Positions 8,968 through 17,893 of a stretch of DNA of 64,000 nucleotides are shown in pieces; the first letter of the stretch is position 1, and the number at the start of each line of letters is the position of its first letter. Origin of the DNA: Acinetobacter sp. WCHA45. Its GTDB lineage: Bacteria; Pseudomonadota; Gammaproteobacteria; Pseudomonadales; Moraxellaceae. The translations under genes were made by a program, and so were the position numbers. A model generated the notes under the pieces. It did not search any database, was not told the origin of the DNA, and was given only the letters and a program-made list of their open reading frames with translations. The stretch covers positions 2,294,001-2,358,000 of the forward strand of contig NZ_CP028561.1 in the NCBI RefSeq assembly GCF_002165255.2. The letters are read 5' to 3'.

Positions 8968-8998
8968 AAAAACAGCCTCTAATTTAGAAGCTGTTTTT
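8968..8998 (-). terminator. Terminator of prfC
   Basis: AAAAACAGC (8968-8976) pairs with GCTGTTTTT (8990-8998), with an inner TCTA/TAGA extension after one mismatch. It lies just after the prfC stop on the - strand. Confidence 0.7.
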
Positions 8999-9006
8999 GT
9001 ATATTT

Positions 9007-10596
9007 TTAGTGTTCTCGCGTGTTACGGAACTGAATATCTGGCCAGCGTTCTTGCATTAACTGCAAGTTTACACGGCTTGGTGCAAGATAAGTCAGATGA
9101 CCGCCGCCATCTACCGATAACTGATCATGCGCTTTTTTCTTGAACTCATTCAGAATTTTTTCATCATCACAATGAACCCAACGTACCGTATGCACACTGA
9201 CAGGCTCATAAATACAGTCAACTTTATATTCTTCTTTCAAACGATAAGCGACCACATCAAACTGTAACACACCGACTGCACCAACGATCAAGTCATTACT
9301 AATTTGAGGCATAAATACCTGTGTTGCACCTTCTTCAGATAATTCTTTCAAACCTTTTTGCAATTGCTTAGATTTAAGAGGATCACGTAAACGAACTCGG
9401 CGGAACATTTCAGGTGCAAAGTGTGGAATACCCGTGAAATGAAGTTTTTCACCGCTGGTAAATGTATCACCGATCTGGATGGTACCGTGGTTATGCAAAC
9501 CAATAATGTCTCCAGGCCAAGCTTCTTCAAGATGCTCGCGCTCACCTGCAAGGAAGGTTAATGCATCACTAATACGTACATCTTTACCTATACGCACATG
9601 ATTCATTTTTAAACCTTTTTCATATTTACCTGAACAAATACGCATAAAGGCAATACGGTCACGGTGTTTCGGATCCATATTGGCTTGGATTTTAAATACA
9701 AAGCCTGTAAATCCTTCTTCGTTGGCATCTACAGTTCGCTCTTGAGTTGGATGCGCTTTAGGTTCTGGTGCCCAATTGATAAATGCATCAAGCACATGAT
9801 CAACAGCAAAGTTACCTAATGCTGTACCAAAAAGTACTGGCGTTTGTTTACCTTGTAAGAATAATTCACGATCCAGCGGCTCATTTGCCATTTGAACCAA
9901 TTCGAGCGATTCCTCGAAAGAAGCCCATGCCAACTCACCAACTTTCTCACGAATGTCTGCATGATCATAACCATCACGTACTTCAATGTCCGTAATGGTT
10001 GAACCGAAACCAGCTTTATAGACATACAATTTGTTTTCTAGCAAATTGTAAACTCCAGCAAAGTCACGTCCCATACCTAAAGGCCATGTAATCGGTACAC
10101 AACGGATATTGAGGACATTTTCAATTTCATCCAGTAACTCTAACGGCTCGCGGATTTCGCGGTCCATTTTGTTCACAAATGAAATGATCGGTGTATCGCG
10201 CATACGACACACTTCCATCAATTTAATGGTTCGTTCTTCGACACCTTTCGCACCATCGATCACCATTAATGCAGAGTCAACAGCAGTCAAAGTACGATAG
10301 GTATCTTCCGAGAAGTCTTCATGTCCCGGGGTATCGAGAAGGTTGATGGTGTGCTTTTTATAGGGAAACTGCATCACTGAGGTGGTAATCGAGATTCCAC
10401 GTTCTTTTTCCATTTCCATCCAGTCAGATGTCGCTGCACGATCCGACTTACGACTTTTAACCATTCCAGCAACCTGAATAGCTTTACCCCATAACAGAAG
10501 TTTTTCGGTCATCGTGGTTTTACCCGCATCGGGGTGGGAAATAATAGCAAAAGTCCTACGAACCTTTACCTGCTTAGCTAATTCATCTTTAAACAT
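9007..10596 (-). CDS. prfC: Peptide chain release factor 3 (hybrid 5' end)
   Basis: 529-residue GTPase that recycles RF1/RF2 from the ribosome. G1 is 'HPDAGKTT' (21-28), switch II 'DTPGHEDF' begins at residue 88, and 'NKMDR' is G4. All further domains appear complete. The first ~18 codons and the promoter belong to the integrative element: the 11-bp core at 10532-10542 covers codons 19-22, and a second, native start of this gene lies 31 kb away at 41616. The encoded start [18 protein letters not shown] differs from the native MNFKDELAAQVAQRRTFA at several positions, yet the frame is preserved, so the protein should be functional. Confidence 0.95.
   Translation of the reverse strand: MFKDELAKQVKVRRTFAIISHPDAGKTTMTEKLLLWGKAIQVAGMVKSRKSDRAATSDWMEMEKERGISITTSVMQFPYKKHTINLLDTPGHEDFSEDTYRTLTAVDSALMVIDGAKGVEERTIKLMEVCRMRDTPIISFVNKMDREIREPLELLDEIENVLNIRCVPITWPLGMGRDFAGVYNLLENKLYVYKAGFGSTITDIEVRDGYDHADIREKVGELAWASFEESLELVQMANEPLDRELFLQGKQTPVLFGTALGNFAVDHVLDAFINWAPEPKAHPTQERTVDANEEGFTGFVFKIQANMDPKHRDRIAFMRICSGKYEKGLKMNHVRIGKDVRISDALTFLAGEREHLEEAWPGDIIGLHNHGTIQIGDTFTSGEKLHFTGIPHFAPEMFRRVRLRDPLKSKQLQKGLKELSEEGATQVFMPQISNDLIVGAVGVLQFDVVAYRLKEEYKVDCIYEPVSVHTVRWVHCDDEKILNEFKKKAHDQLSVDGGGHLTYLAPSRVNLQLMQERWPDIQFRNTREH
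10532..10542. other. Left attachment core (attL)
   Basis: GGGTGGGAAAT, identical to 41549-41559. It encodes part of the 'ISHP' of the RF3 G1 loop on the - strand. To the left the sequence is host prfC; to the right it is the element. The identity stops at 10531 on the host side. Confidence 0.8.
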
Positions 10597-10699
10597 GAGA
10601 AAAATCTACAATATGTACACAGTTATGTACACATTACTTAACATGTACCTTAACTGAAAAAGTGGGAATTCAAAATTGGCGCAATTGTAGCAGATTTAG
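10543..10699. repeat. Element-borne copy of the prfC 5' region
   Basis: Aligns along its length with 41560-41718: both contain the first ~18 prfC codons, GAGAAAAATCT, paired ATGTACAC-type repeats, and the shared end GGCGCAATTGTAGCAGATTT. Differences are scattered through the coding and upstream parts, so this copy was imported and did not arise by recent duplication at this site. After 10699 similarity stops. Confidence 0.8.
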
Positions 10700-10777
10700 A
10701 GTTATATAGGCATAGTTGGTAATCCAGCGGCTTGGGGAATTGAGCTACCGATCGTCTATCTATGACGCTACTTAGTT

Positions 10778-11782
10778 TTATACACTCAATCTATACTTTT
10801 GCTTCGGACTCTTCGGTTTATTTGGGATTGTACGCTCAATCAAGCCAGCTTCTATAGCAGGGTTCAAGTAATTCTTTTGGAACGTTGCTCGATGAGTCAA
10901 TCCGACCAATTGCATCAACTCAGCCAAAGTATAGTCTTCTTGCTTCATTGCCGAAATTAAACGCTGAACTTGATCGCTCACTTGTACGCCAGCTTGAGCG
11001 GTAACATGATCACTATCTTGAGCGGTATCAGTTGAACTCAGGATTGCATCTAAAATCATCTGTAAAATGAATTCTATAAAAGGGGCTGAGTCTGTTCGGT
11101 CGGTACTTGCTTGTAAAGCCTCATAATAGGCTTTTTGATTTTGGTAGATCAGGCTTTCAACAGGGATATTGGCAAAAATTGGATTCCAACGACTCAATAT
11201 TAAAGTTTGCCAGAGCCGACCCATTCGCCCATTACCATCAGCAAATGGATGGATAAACTCAAATTCATAGTGGAAGACTGAGCTTTGAATAAGAGGATGC
11301 TCTTCGCTATCATTTAACCAATCAAGTAAATCAGCCATCAAACGGTTAATCTGATTCGCAGGTGGAGCCATATGCACCACTCGATCACCTGACATCACAC
11401 CGACACCACCATGACGATATTGACCAACCTCATCAATCAAGCCTGTCATTAAAATTTGATGCGCTTGTAACAAGTCTGCTTCTTGACTCGGATTCCATTG
11501 CTGAAAGGCTTCATAGGCTTTAATGGCATTACGAACTTCCTGAACTTCTTTCAGAGGTGCAATTACTGTCTTACCATTAAGGATCGCCGTGATCTGTTCG
11601 GTACTTAAAGTGTTCCCTTCAATCGCAAGTGAGCCTTGAATCGTGCGGATACGATTAGCCTTCCTTAGCTTAAGACTATTTTGGATTTCTTCTAAAACGG
11701 TCAAGCGCCCTATATTCTCACTGATCTGTGCAATTAGATGGATAATTTTTGATGTGATGGTATAAGGCGGTTGGTATTTCAT
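10778..11782 (-). CDS. Fic family protein with C-terminal winged helix
   Basis: 334 residues. The Fic core motif 'HPFADGNGRMGR' (178-189) is complete, so AMP transfer or a related NMP transfer is chemically possible. The N-terminal 'SLAIEGN' (51-57) matches the (S/T)xxxE(G/N) inhibitory helix of class II Fic proteins, which blocks ATP in cis. After residue ~270 a winged-helix-like segment 'YTLAELMQLVGLTHRATFQ' suggests DNA or partner binding. The ATG overlaps the stop of the predicted nuclease gene (ATGA at 11779-11782), so it is translated as the last gene of the mod-res operon. Its target is unknown; such proteins may be regulators or effectors. Confidence 0.87.
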   Translation of the reverse strand: MKYQPPYTITSKIIHLIAQISENIGRLTVLEEIQNSLKLRKANRIRTIQGSLAIEGNTLSTEQITAILNGKTVIAPLKEVQEVRNAIKAYEAFQQWNPSQEADLLQAHQILMTGLIDEVGQYRHGGVGVMSGDRVVHMAPPANQINRLMADLLDWLNDSEEHPLIQSSVFHYEFEFIHPFADGNGRMGRLWQTLILSRWNPIFANIPVESLIYQNQKAYYEALQASTDRTDSAPFIEFILQMILDAILSSTDTAQDSDHVTAQAGVQVSDQVQRLISAMKQEDYTLAELMQLVGLTHRATFQKNYLNPAIEAGLIERTIPNKPKSPKQKYRLSV

Positions 11783-13290
11783 TTTTGGCTAACTCCACTA
11801 AATTGTGCATTAGAATAAGCTGCACTACTTTCCCCCCAAGAAATCAACCGCCCCTCAAATTCTGGCACTAAAAACTCAATAAATTGATTTAAATCATGCT
11901 TGTATAGCTTAGTGCTTTCAGGCTGTTGGGTATATTTTTTATAGCGTTCTTGCCATTTACCCGAACTATCTCTCTCATTCAATAAGTTAGGTTTTTCAGT
12001 TACTTTCAAAGTAAGCATAAAATGCTTTATGTAAGCTGGATGATGTTCCATCAAGTTATGAGCCACACTAATCATATCGTTAATATTATTACCTACAGCA
12101 TAGCCAAATTTTGCACTTAAAATTGAGTTAACCACTGTTTTATAGGGCGCATGTAAAAGATATTTAGGAGTACTAATTCCCATTAGCTCAAGCTCTTTAC
12201 GAATAGAAAACCACTCATAGTTGAATTGATTGTCGGTAAGGTAATGAGTTTTTATCCATAGTTTAGTGAACTCGACCAATAATTCAGATTTAGTTTTTGA
12301 TGGAACTTTTGTATCAAGATCAACCTGTTCTAGTGATTCGATATATTTCTGAACTTTTAGTTTATCTTTTTGATTCTTACTCTCTTGTAAATAACTATGT
12401 CGTAAGCCTAATTTTTGCTTTAGCTTTTGATATTCAGCTTCATAATCAAAAAAGTATATTTGCTTTGTAGCTTCGTTCTGGACTAAGTTTTGGAATTCGA
12501 CGAACTCAGTATTCCACTGATTAATGATTTGATTATTCTTTATTTCAGGCTTTAAATAATGACACTCTAAAGTAAAAACTTTTGTTTTAATTGATTGAGC
12601 GACTGTAGAATCATTCACTACAAATGCATTTGCATTATTGTTGTAGTAAATATCTTGCATTGACTGCTTCTTCGCTTTTTCTGTTGGTTCAAAATGATTA
12701 AAAATCCACAGTAAGCAAGCATTGTTATCTTGATAAAAAATCTTACGATCAATAATCACATTCAAAAAAGTTGTAGAAAGTTGTCCTTCAAAAACAACTA
12801 ATTGCTTTTTATATAATGAAGATACATCTGGTCTACGCCATTGCTTTAGATCAATGCTTTTACGAACTTGTTCAATATGAATATCACTAAAAGATTCATC
12901 CACTTGCAGACTCTTATATATATTCTCTTTTAGCAATTTATGTTGTTGGGTTTCTTTCGCAATCTGATACTTTAAAGCAGTTTTTTCTTGCTCCGATAGC
13001 TGTTTAATATGCTTTACAGGACACTTGAAGTTTGGGTTATTTTCCAACTCAGGAATATGTCTGAAAAAGAATGTTGCCGAAGTGTTGATCTGCATGTGAT
13101 CTGTACGTCTAGCGAGGGTTACAGGTGATTGACACCAAGCACATGTAAAATGAGGCTTGGTTTTATTCCTTTTATATTGCTCTCTTATTTTACTACGCCA
13201 TTGTGTAAGTTCCATTTCAGATTGTTGAAAGAATACATCAACATCAATCCAAATATTTTGATCGGTATCAATGATATGAATTAACTTCAT
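11779..13290 (-). CDS. CoiA-like predicted nuclease (DUF6035-like)
   Basis: 503 residues from the ATG at 13290, which has GGGAGAG just upstream (the frame reaches a TTG at 13302). An N-terminal zinc-ribbon-like pair Cys50/Cys53 in 'FTCAWCQSPVTLARR' precedes a segment with Asp155 in 'RRPDV' and 'VFEGQLSTTFLNVIIDR' (Glu168-x-Gln170). That D...ExQ layout is the active-site pattern of the CoiA-type restriction-endonuclease fold, where Gln replaces the usual Lys. The C-terminal ~300 residues are helical and unrecognised. It lies 24 bases after res and overlaps Fic, so it is part of the same operon. The nuclease activity is inferred. Confidence 0.65.
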   Translation of the reverse strand: MKLIHIIDTDQNIWIDVDVFFQQSEMELTQWRSKIREQYKRNKTKPHFTCAWCQSPVTLARRTDHMQINTSATFFFRHIPELENNPNFKCPVKHIKQLSEQEKTALKYQIAKETQQHKLLKENIYKSLQVDESFSDIHIEQVRKSIDLKQWRRPDVSSLYKKQLVVFEGQLSTTFLNVIIDRKIFYQDNNACLLWIFNHFEPTEKAKKQSMQDIYYNNNANAFVVNDSTVAQSIKTKVFTLECHYLKPEIKNNQIINQWNTEFVEFQNLVQNEATKQIYFFDYEAEYQKLKQKLGLRHSYLQESKNQKDKLKVQKYIESLEQVDLDTKVPSKTKSELLVEFTKLWIKTHYLTDNQFNYEWFSIRKELELMGISTPKYLLHAPYKTVVNSILSAKFGYAVGNNINDMISVAHNLMEHHPAYIKHFMLTLKVTEKPNLLNERDSSGKWQERYKKYTQQPESTKLYKHDLNQFIEFLVPEFEGRLISWGESSAAYSNAQFSGVSQK

Positions 13291-13314
13291 GTACTCTCCC
13301 AACTATTACTTAAA

Positions 13315-16002
13315 TTAGCTTAACAAGCTCTCAATCAGATCGAAGCGCTTATCTTTAATCATAATGAATTTACATTGTCCTTCTGATAAATTAGCCCATA
13401 GCTCCCCAATTTGGCGATCATCCTTAGCAGCTTCCCACTTATCAGCCCCTTTATATTCAACCACTAAAATTTTTCCATTAGGTAGTTTACATATAAAATC
13501 TGGATAGAAGCGACCATTTCCCTTTTGCAAGTAAAAAGAACAGCCTTCTTTACGAACTAAGTTTCTCACCCAAAACTCAATATTTCCTTTAACTGCTTGC
13601 TGATCCAACCAACATGCACAAGCAAACTCTTCACCACTATCAAAAGCCCCAATACGGCCATAGTAATGTTTGTTAAATGCATAATATCCGTATTCACCAT
13701 TATCATCGCGAGAAGGTGCATAAACATTTGGATGGAAATTAAACTGATATTCTTGTTCGTTTGAGACTGTTATTTGATGAAACTCATCATTGCCAAATAA
13801 GAAATTTTGGTAAGCATCATTAACAGCTTCCTTTCGTAAAATATTAATTCTTTTTTCAATCAACTGACGAATTATATATTTCTGAGTATTTGTTCGAGCC
13901 AAATCAAAATCATCTTTACTTAACAAATCATTTAGCCACGCAAGAACAAAATTTCGTTTAGCCTCATGAGTTAACGATTCTTCTAAGATATTCTTACATA
14001 ACCAAGTTGCTAATTTGACTTCATCCCAATTTTCAGGTTTATACACCAAACCTAAATCTCTCTGAAGTTTTGGAAGAAAAGTAACTTTTACCTTGCCTTT
14101 AGTCTCATCAATATCTAAAGTTCCAAAATCATTTGAAGCATAAGCTGAATTTAAAATTGAAATATCATCATGCAAAACTTTTGCATCTACTGTTGTTAAA
14201 TTCCAAGGATATTCAAGAACTTCTGGATCATCAAATAATTGAAGCTCGCCCTGAACCGATAATGCTAGTAGTGGGACTTTAAACTCTTTACCCAATTCCG
14301 CAGGTGTCTGAAAATATTCGATAGATTGACGGCTAATCTCGGCCCCTTTCTCAATCTGCTGCACTGACTCTAGTTGTGAAACAGTTTTCGTTAGTTCCAC
14401 AGTCTCTTCTTTAGTCAACGGGGTAATAATCGTCAATTCATTGGTTTTATTATTCCATTCTACTTTCTTTTTTACCGTAGGTGTAACAGACTTTAAATCT
14501 GGCTTTTCAGGTAACGGAATTGTTATTGGTTTCACAATAATTTTAGAATTTCCAAAGTCCAAACGAGCTTGCTCACCCGTACCTGCTTTAACAAATTCAG
14601 CCGCTTCTTTAGTATCAAAACCAGCCCCTTCAACTAGGCTATCTCTCAAAGTTTCAGCTGTGTCAGAAAAACTTTTTGATACAACATAAGCATAAGATTG
14701 ATTTAACTGTTCACTCTGTCTATGTGATGCATTTGGCTGTCTAAGAATACGCCCTAATAATTGCTCAACTGCTGTACTTGATTGCACAGAAGCCATACTC
14801 ACTAAAATATAAGCAAATGGGCAATCCCAACCCTCAGCTAAAGCTTTTTGAGTAATTACATACTTAATTTTACAAGCCTTATCTAAAATTCCTTTAGGAT
14901 ATTTTGCTGTAATTTCTTCAAGTTCTTTCTCATCTCCTGTAGCAAGAGCGATCTGCTCTCTTGGAATATTCTGATTATTTTCTAGTTCATTAAGTACAGC
15001 ATAAATATCCAATGTTTCACGAACTTTACTTTTTGCTTCAGCCTGAATAAGTACTATCGGTCTCAGATATTCAAAACCCTGTCTCTGTTCTTCTAACGCT
15101 ATATGTTCTAAAGACTCTCTTTTATGAATCGCATATGCTAAGCATTGTTGCCAATTTGATTCTGTTTCTAAAACAATCGGCAATTTAATCATTTGTTCTG
15201 CTTTTAATTCAGCAGCAGAGACGCTATGTAAAACATTGGTTGGAGTTCTCACTGTGTCTGGTGTTGCTGTAAGCTCCATAATGCCACTTGGCTTAAAACG
15301 AGCTAACATATCAAAAGCAAGTTCAGTACGACTATTATGTGCTTCATCAACAATAATAAAAGGGCGATGTAATCTAAGAACGTTAGCTAAAGAATTTGGA
15401 ACTATTAGATCACTCCCTTCTCCCTCTGTTAATAATTCTGACTTTTGTTCCTCTGTTAGATGCTCAAAATGATGCATTAGCGCACCATTATTTTGATAAA
15501 CTTTTCTACTTTCTTCTTCTTCTACTTGAAAAGCTTGGCGTGTAGCAACTATAACAACTGTTGAAGTTAAAAGCGTTGAACGAGTAATGCTTTTTGCTTC
15601 TTCAATATCCATGACTGTGACTTCACCTGCTTCACGTAATGCTGATGAATATGGATGCTGTTTATTTTTTAAAGCAGTAATAGTTTGTTCACGTATCGTC
15701 TTACTTGGAACTAACCACAAGATGATACTTTGAGCTACTCTCAAAAAATGTTTATTTATTAATGCTACACTTTTACTTGCCAACCATGTCTTTCCCCCAC
15801 CCGTCGGCACACGTAAACAAAAATAAGGCATCTCACTATTAAACCCATTTAATGCATTATAGGCTTGCCCCTTACCCCACAATCGTTCTGTAGTCACATA
15901 AAAGGCCGTAGATGCGTTTGCAAACTCATGACAGACTTGAAAATACGCTTTTACACTGTCTAATACTTGATCTTGATATTCTTTAGCAATATACGCAGTC
16001 AT
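13315..16002 (-). CDS. res: Type III restriction enzyme, Res subunit
   Basis: 895 residues. Superfamily 2 helicase motifs are in place: Walker A 'PTGGGKTW' (66-73), DEAH (219-222, 'FIIVDEAHNSR'), and 'QLLGRILRQP' (motif VI). A C-terminal PD-(D/E)xK site is formed by Asp835 in 'FYPDF' and Glu849/Lys851 in 'VVEYKG'. Length and order fit the Res subunit, which translocates or switches on DNA from unmethylated sites and cuts it at a distance. It starts three bases after mod. The two are a classical pair, and nothing suggests inactivation. Confidence 0.93.
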   Translation of the reverse strand: MTAYIAKEYQDQVLDSVKAYFQVCHEFANASTAFYVTTERLWGKGQAYNALNGFNSEMPYFCLRVPTGGGKTWLASKSVALINKHFLRVAQSIILWLVPSKTIREQTITALKNKQHPYSSALREAGEVTVMDIEEAKSITRSTLLTSTVVIVATRQAFQVEEEESRKVYQNNGALMHHFEHLTEEQKSELLTEGEGSDLIVPNSLANVLRLHRPFIIVDEAHNSRTELAFDMLARFKPSGIMELTATPDTVRTPTNVLHSVSAAELKAEQMIKLPIVLETESNWQQCLAYAIHKRESLEHIALEEQRQGFEYLRPIVLIQAEAKSKVRETLDIYAVLNELENNQNIPREQIALATGDEKELEEITAKYPKGILDKACKIKYVITQKALAEGWDCPFAYILVSMASVQSSTAVEQLLGRILRQPNASHRQSEQLNQSYAYVVSKSFSDTAETLRDSLVEGAGFDTKEAAEFVKAGTGEQARLDFGNSKIIVKPITIPLPEKPDLKSVTPTVKKKVEWNNKTNELTIITPLTKEETVELTKTVSQLESVQQIEKGAEISRQSIEYFQTPAELGKEFKVPLLALSVQGELQLFDDPEVLEYPWNLTTVDAKVLHDDISILNSAYASNDFGTLDIDETKGKVKVTFLPKLQRDLGLVYKPENWDEVKLATWLCKNILEESLTHEAKRNFVLAWLNDLLSKDDFDLARTNTQKYIIRQLIEKRINILRKEAVNDAYQNFLFGNDEFHQITVSNEQEYQFNFHPNVYAPSRDDNGEYGYYAFNKHYYGRIGAFDSGEEFACACWLDQQAVKGNIEFWVRNLVRKEGCSFYLQKGNGRFYPDFICKLPNGKILVVEYKGADKWEAAKDDRQIGELWANLSEGQCKFIMIKDKRFDLIESLLS

Positions 16003-16005
16003 AGC

Positions 16006-17757
16006 TTAAACCTCTAAAGCATATGGTGTTTGTTTAAATACAATATTTTCACGTTTAGCATTGCCCCCTAAACGATTAGCAGCCGCATAAATCACTTTAA
16101 CTCCTTCAAACTTCGGAAGGACATCAAATACTTGCTTTGTAAGAATATTGCCACCTTGTTCGGTAAGATCTTTTAAAATTCCATTATAAAGTAGATAAAT
16201 TGCACGACCTTCATAGATTCCCAGTAAAGGAGAGTCCGCTTTTCCTGTATAGCCCGTACCTGTTTCACAAAACCATACAAACTCAGCCAACTCTGAGAAT
16301 GATACATTTGAACGTATATGGCCATTTGCTTCGAACAATGGGTCTACCGAGAGAGTACAATAAAGAAAGTCTCCTGGGAGAGGAGGCATCTTTTGCTCAA
16401 CTTCGACTTCACCCACTAGTTGTAAACATCCATCATTCACTTCGCTCTTAATTTTATTAAATTCTTGCGAATATTGAGCTTTGAGCTTTTCAAAATCTTC
16501 CAAAATAGTATTAGCTTTTTTTAGGGCCTGAAAGTTCAATTTATGAGAAGAAAGTGTTTTCTTTAATTTTCCTTTAAAATCATAGCCATGAATAACTTTT
16601 CTCACCCTTTTCGAAGTAATATTTTTCGCATTATTTTCATCTAATTCAATTAGAATAAATTTTCTATTCCCGCCATCTTCTTCATTTTTTTGTAATACGG
16701 CATGAGCTGTAGCACCCGATCCAGCAAAGCTATCCATAACTATAGAATTTTTATCAGTAGCAAAATTAAGTAAAAATTTTATTAGATTTGGAGGCTTAGG
16801 ATGATCAAAGACTTTTCCACCTAAAATATCTGAAAGAGTCTTCATTCCATCTGCATTATAACCTTGCTTATCAAACCAAGTATCTACCTTTTGCGTAGTC
16901 TCTCTTTCAAAAAGAAAAACTCGTTGCACTGGTCTAGCAGTTCCAGATTTTCCAAAAATTATACGACCTTCTTGAATACGCTTATTTACTTCATCTTCAT
17001 TAAAAACCCAGTAACGTCCCTTTGGTGGGAAAAATTTTTCACCCGTAACTGGATTAGTAATTTCGAAATATGGGCCTTTATGATTTGCTGACAAATCAGA
17101 AGTAGTCCATGGGCCACGCGAATCATTATCGGGATTAGAGTATGAACTTTTAATGTATTCATCACTTTGTTGTACTTCAAACAATTTCAGTGATGATTCA
17201 TTTTTCGCATAGGTGACTATATAATCATGTACAGCGGGTATATGACCGACATTATTACCATTAGTTTTTTTCTTCCAAATAATATTTGCGATGAAATTTC
17301 TTTCTTCAAAAATTTCATTCATTAGAAGTCTTAAATTATGAAGCTCATTATCATCAATAGAAATAAAAATCACACCATCATCAGTTAGAAACTGTTTTAG
17401 TAATATTAAACGTGGATACATCATACATAACCAACGGTCATGTCTATCTAATGTTTCACCTTCTTTACCTACCGTTTCTCCTAACCACTTACGTATTTCT
17501 GGACTATTTACATTGTCATTATAGGCCCATTTTTCATTACCAGTATTATAAGGTGGATCAATATAAATACATTTAACCTTTCCAGCATAACGCGGTAAGA
17601 GTGCTTTCAAAGCGTGAAGGTTATCTCCCTGAACAATTAGGTTACCACTTTGCTCTTCCCCACATGAAAGCTCAACTACAGGCTCAAGTAGTCGATAAGG
17701 AACATCCTTATGATGCTTTTCAACAGCTTCTTTTCCTATCCAATTTAACGTAGGCAT
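16006..17757 (-). CDS. mod: Type III DNA methyltransferase, Mod subunit
   Basis: 583 residues from the ATG at 17757, chosen because GGAAG lies seven bases upstream; the frame extends ten codons further. Catalytic motif DPPY (67-70) comes before the SAM motif 'FAGSG' (344-348), the beta-class order of type III N6-adenine methyltransferases. Between them lies the variable target-recognition region (roughly 150-320). It supplies both methylation and sequence recognition for Res. It is the first gene of the mod-res-nuclease-Fic operon, 137 bases after the Lamassu-like ATPase gene. The recognition sequence cannot be predicted from the protein. Confidence 0.93.
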   Translation of the reverse strand: MPTLNWIGKEAVEKHHKDVPYRLLEPVVELSCGEEQSGNLIVQGDNLHALKALLPRYAGKVKCIYIDPPYNTGNEKWAYNDNVNSPEIRKWLGETVGKEGETLDRHDRWLCMMYPRLILLKQFLTDDGVIFISIDDNELHNLRLLMNEIFEERNFIANIIWKKKTNGNNVGHIPAVHDYIVTYAKNESSLKLFEVQQSDEYIKSSYSNPDNDSRGPWTTSDLSANHKGPYFEITNPVTGEKFFPPKGRYWVFNEDEVNKRIQEGRIIFGKSGTARPVQRVFLFERETTQKVDTWFDKQGYNADGMKTLSDILGGKVFDHPKPPNLIKFLLNFATDKNSIVMDSFAGSGATAHAVLQKNEEDGGNRKFILIELDENNAKNITSKRVRKVIHGYDFKGKLKKTLSSHKLNFQALKKANTILEDFEKLKAQYSQEFNKIKSEVNDGCLQLVGEVEVEQKMPPLPGDFLYCTLSVDPLFEANGHIRSNVSFSELAEFVWFCETGTGYTGKADSPLLGIYEGRAIYLLYNGILKDLTEQGGNILTKQVFDVLPKFEGVKVIYAAANRLGGNAKRENIVFKQTPYALEV

Positions 17758-17893
17758 TAAGTACTTCCAAAAACATAAATTCCGCAATTTGCATAGATTA
17801 CCATTTAAAAAAGACTCAGCCCTAGGCTTTTACTCACTCCTTATCATAAGTGTGACAACCTCTGACGTGCTATTCAATTTAGTCTTTTTAGTT

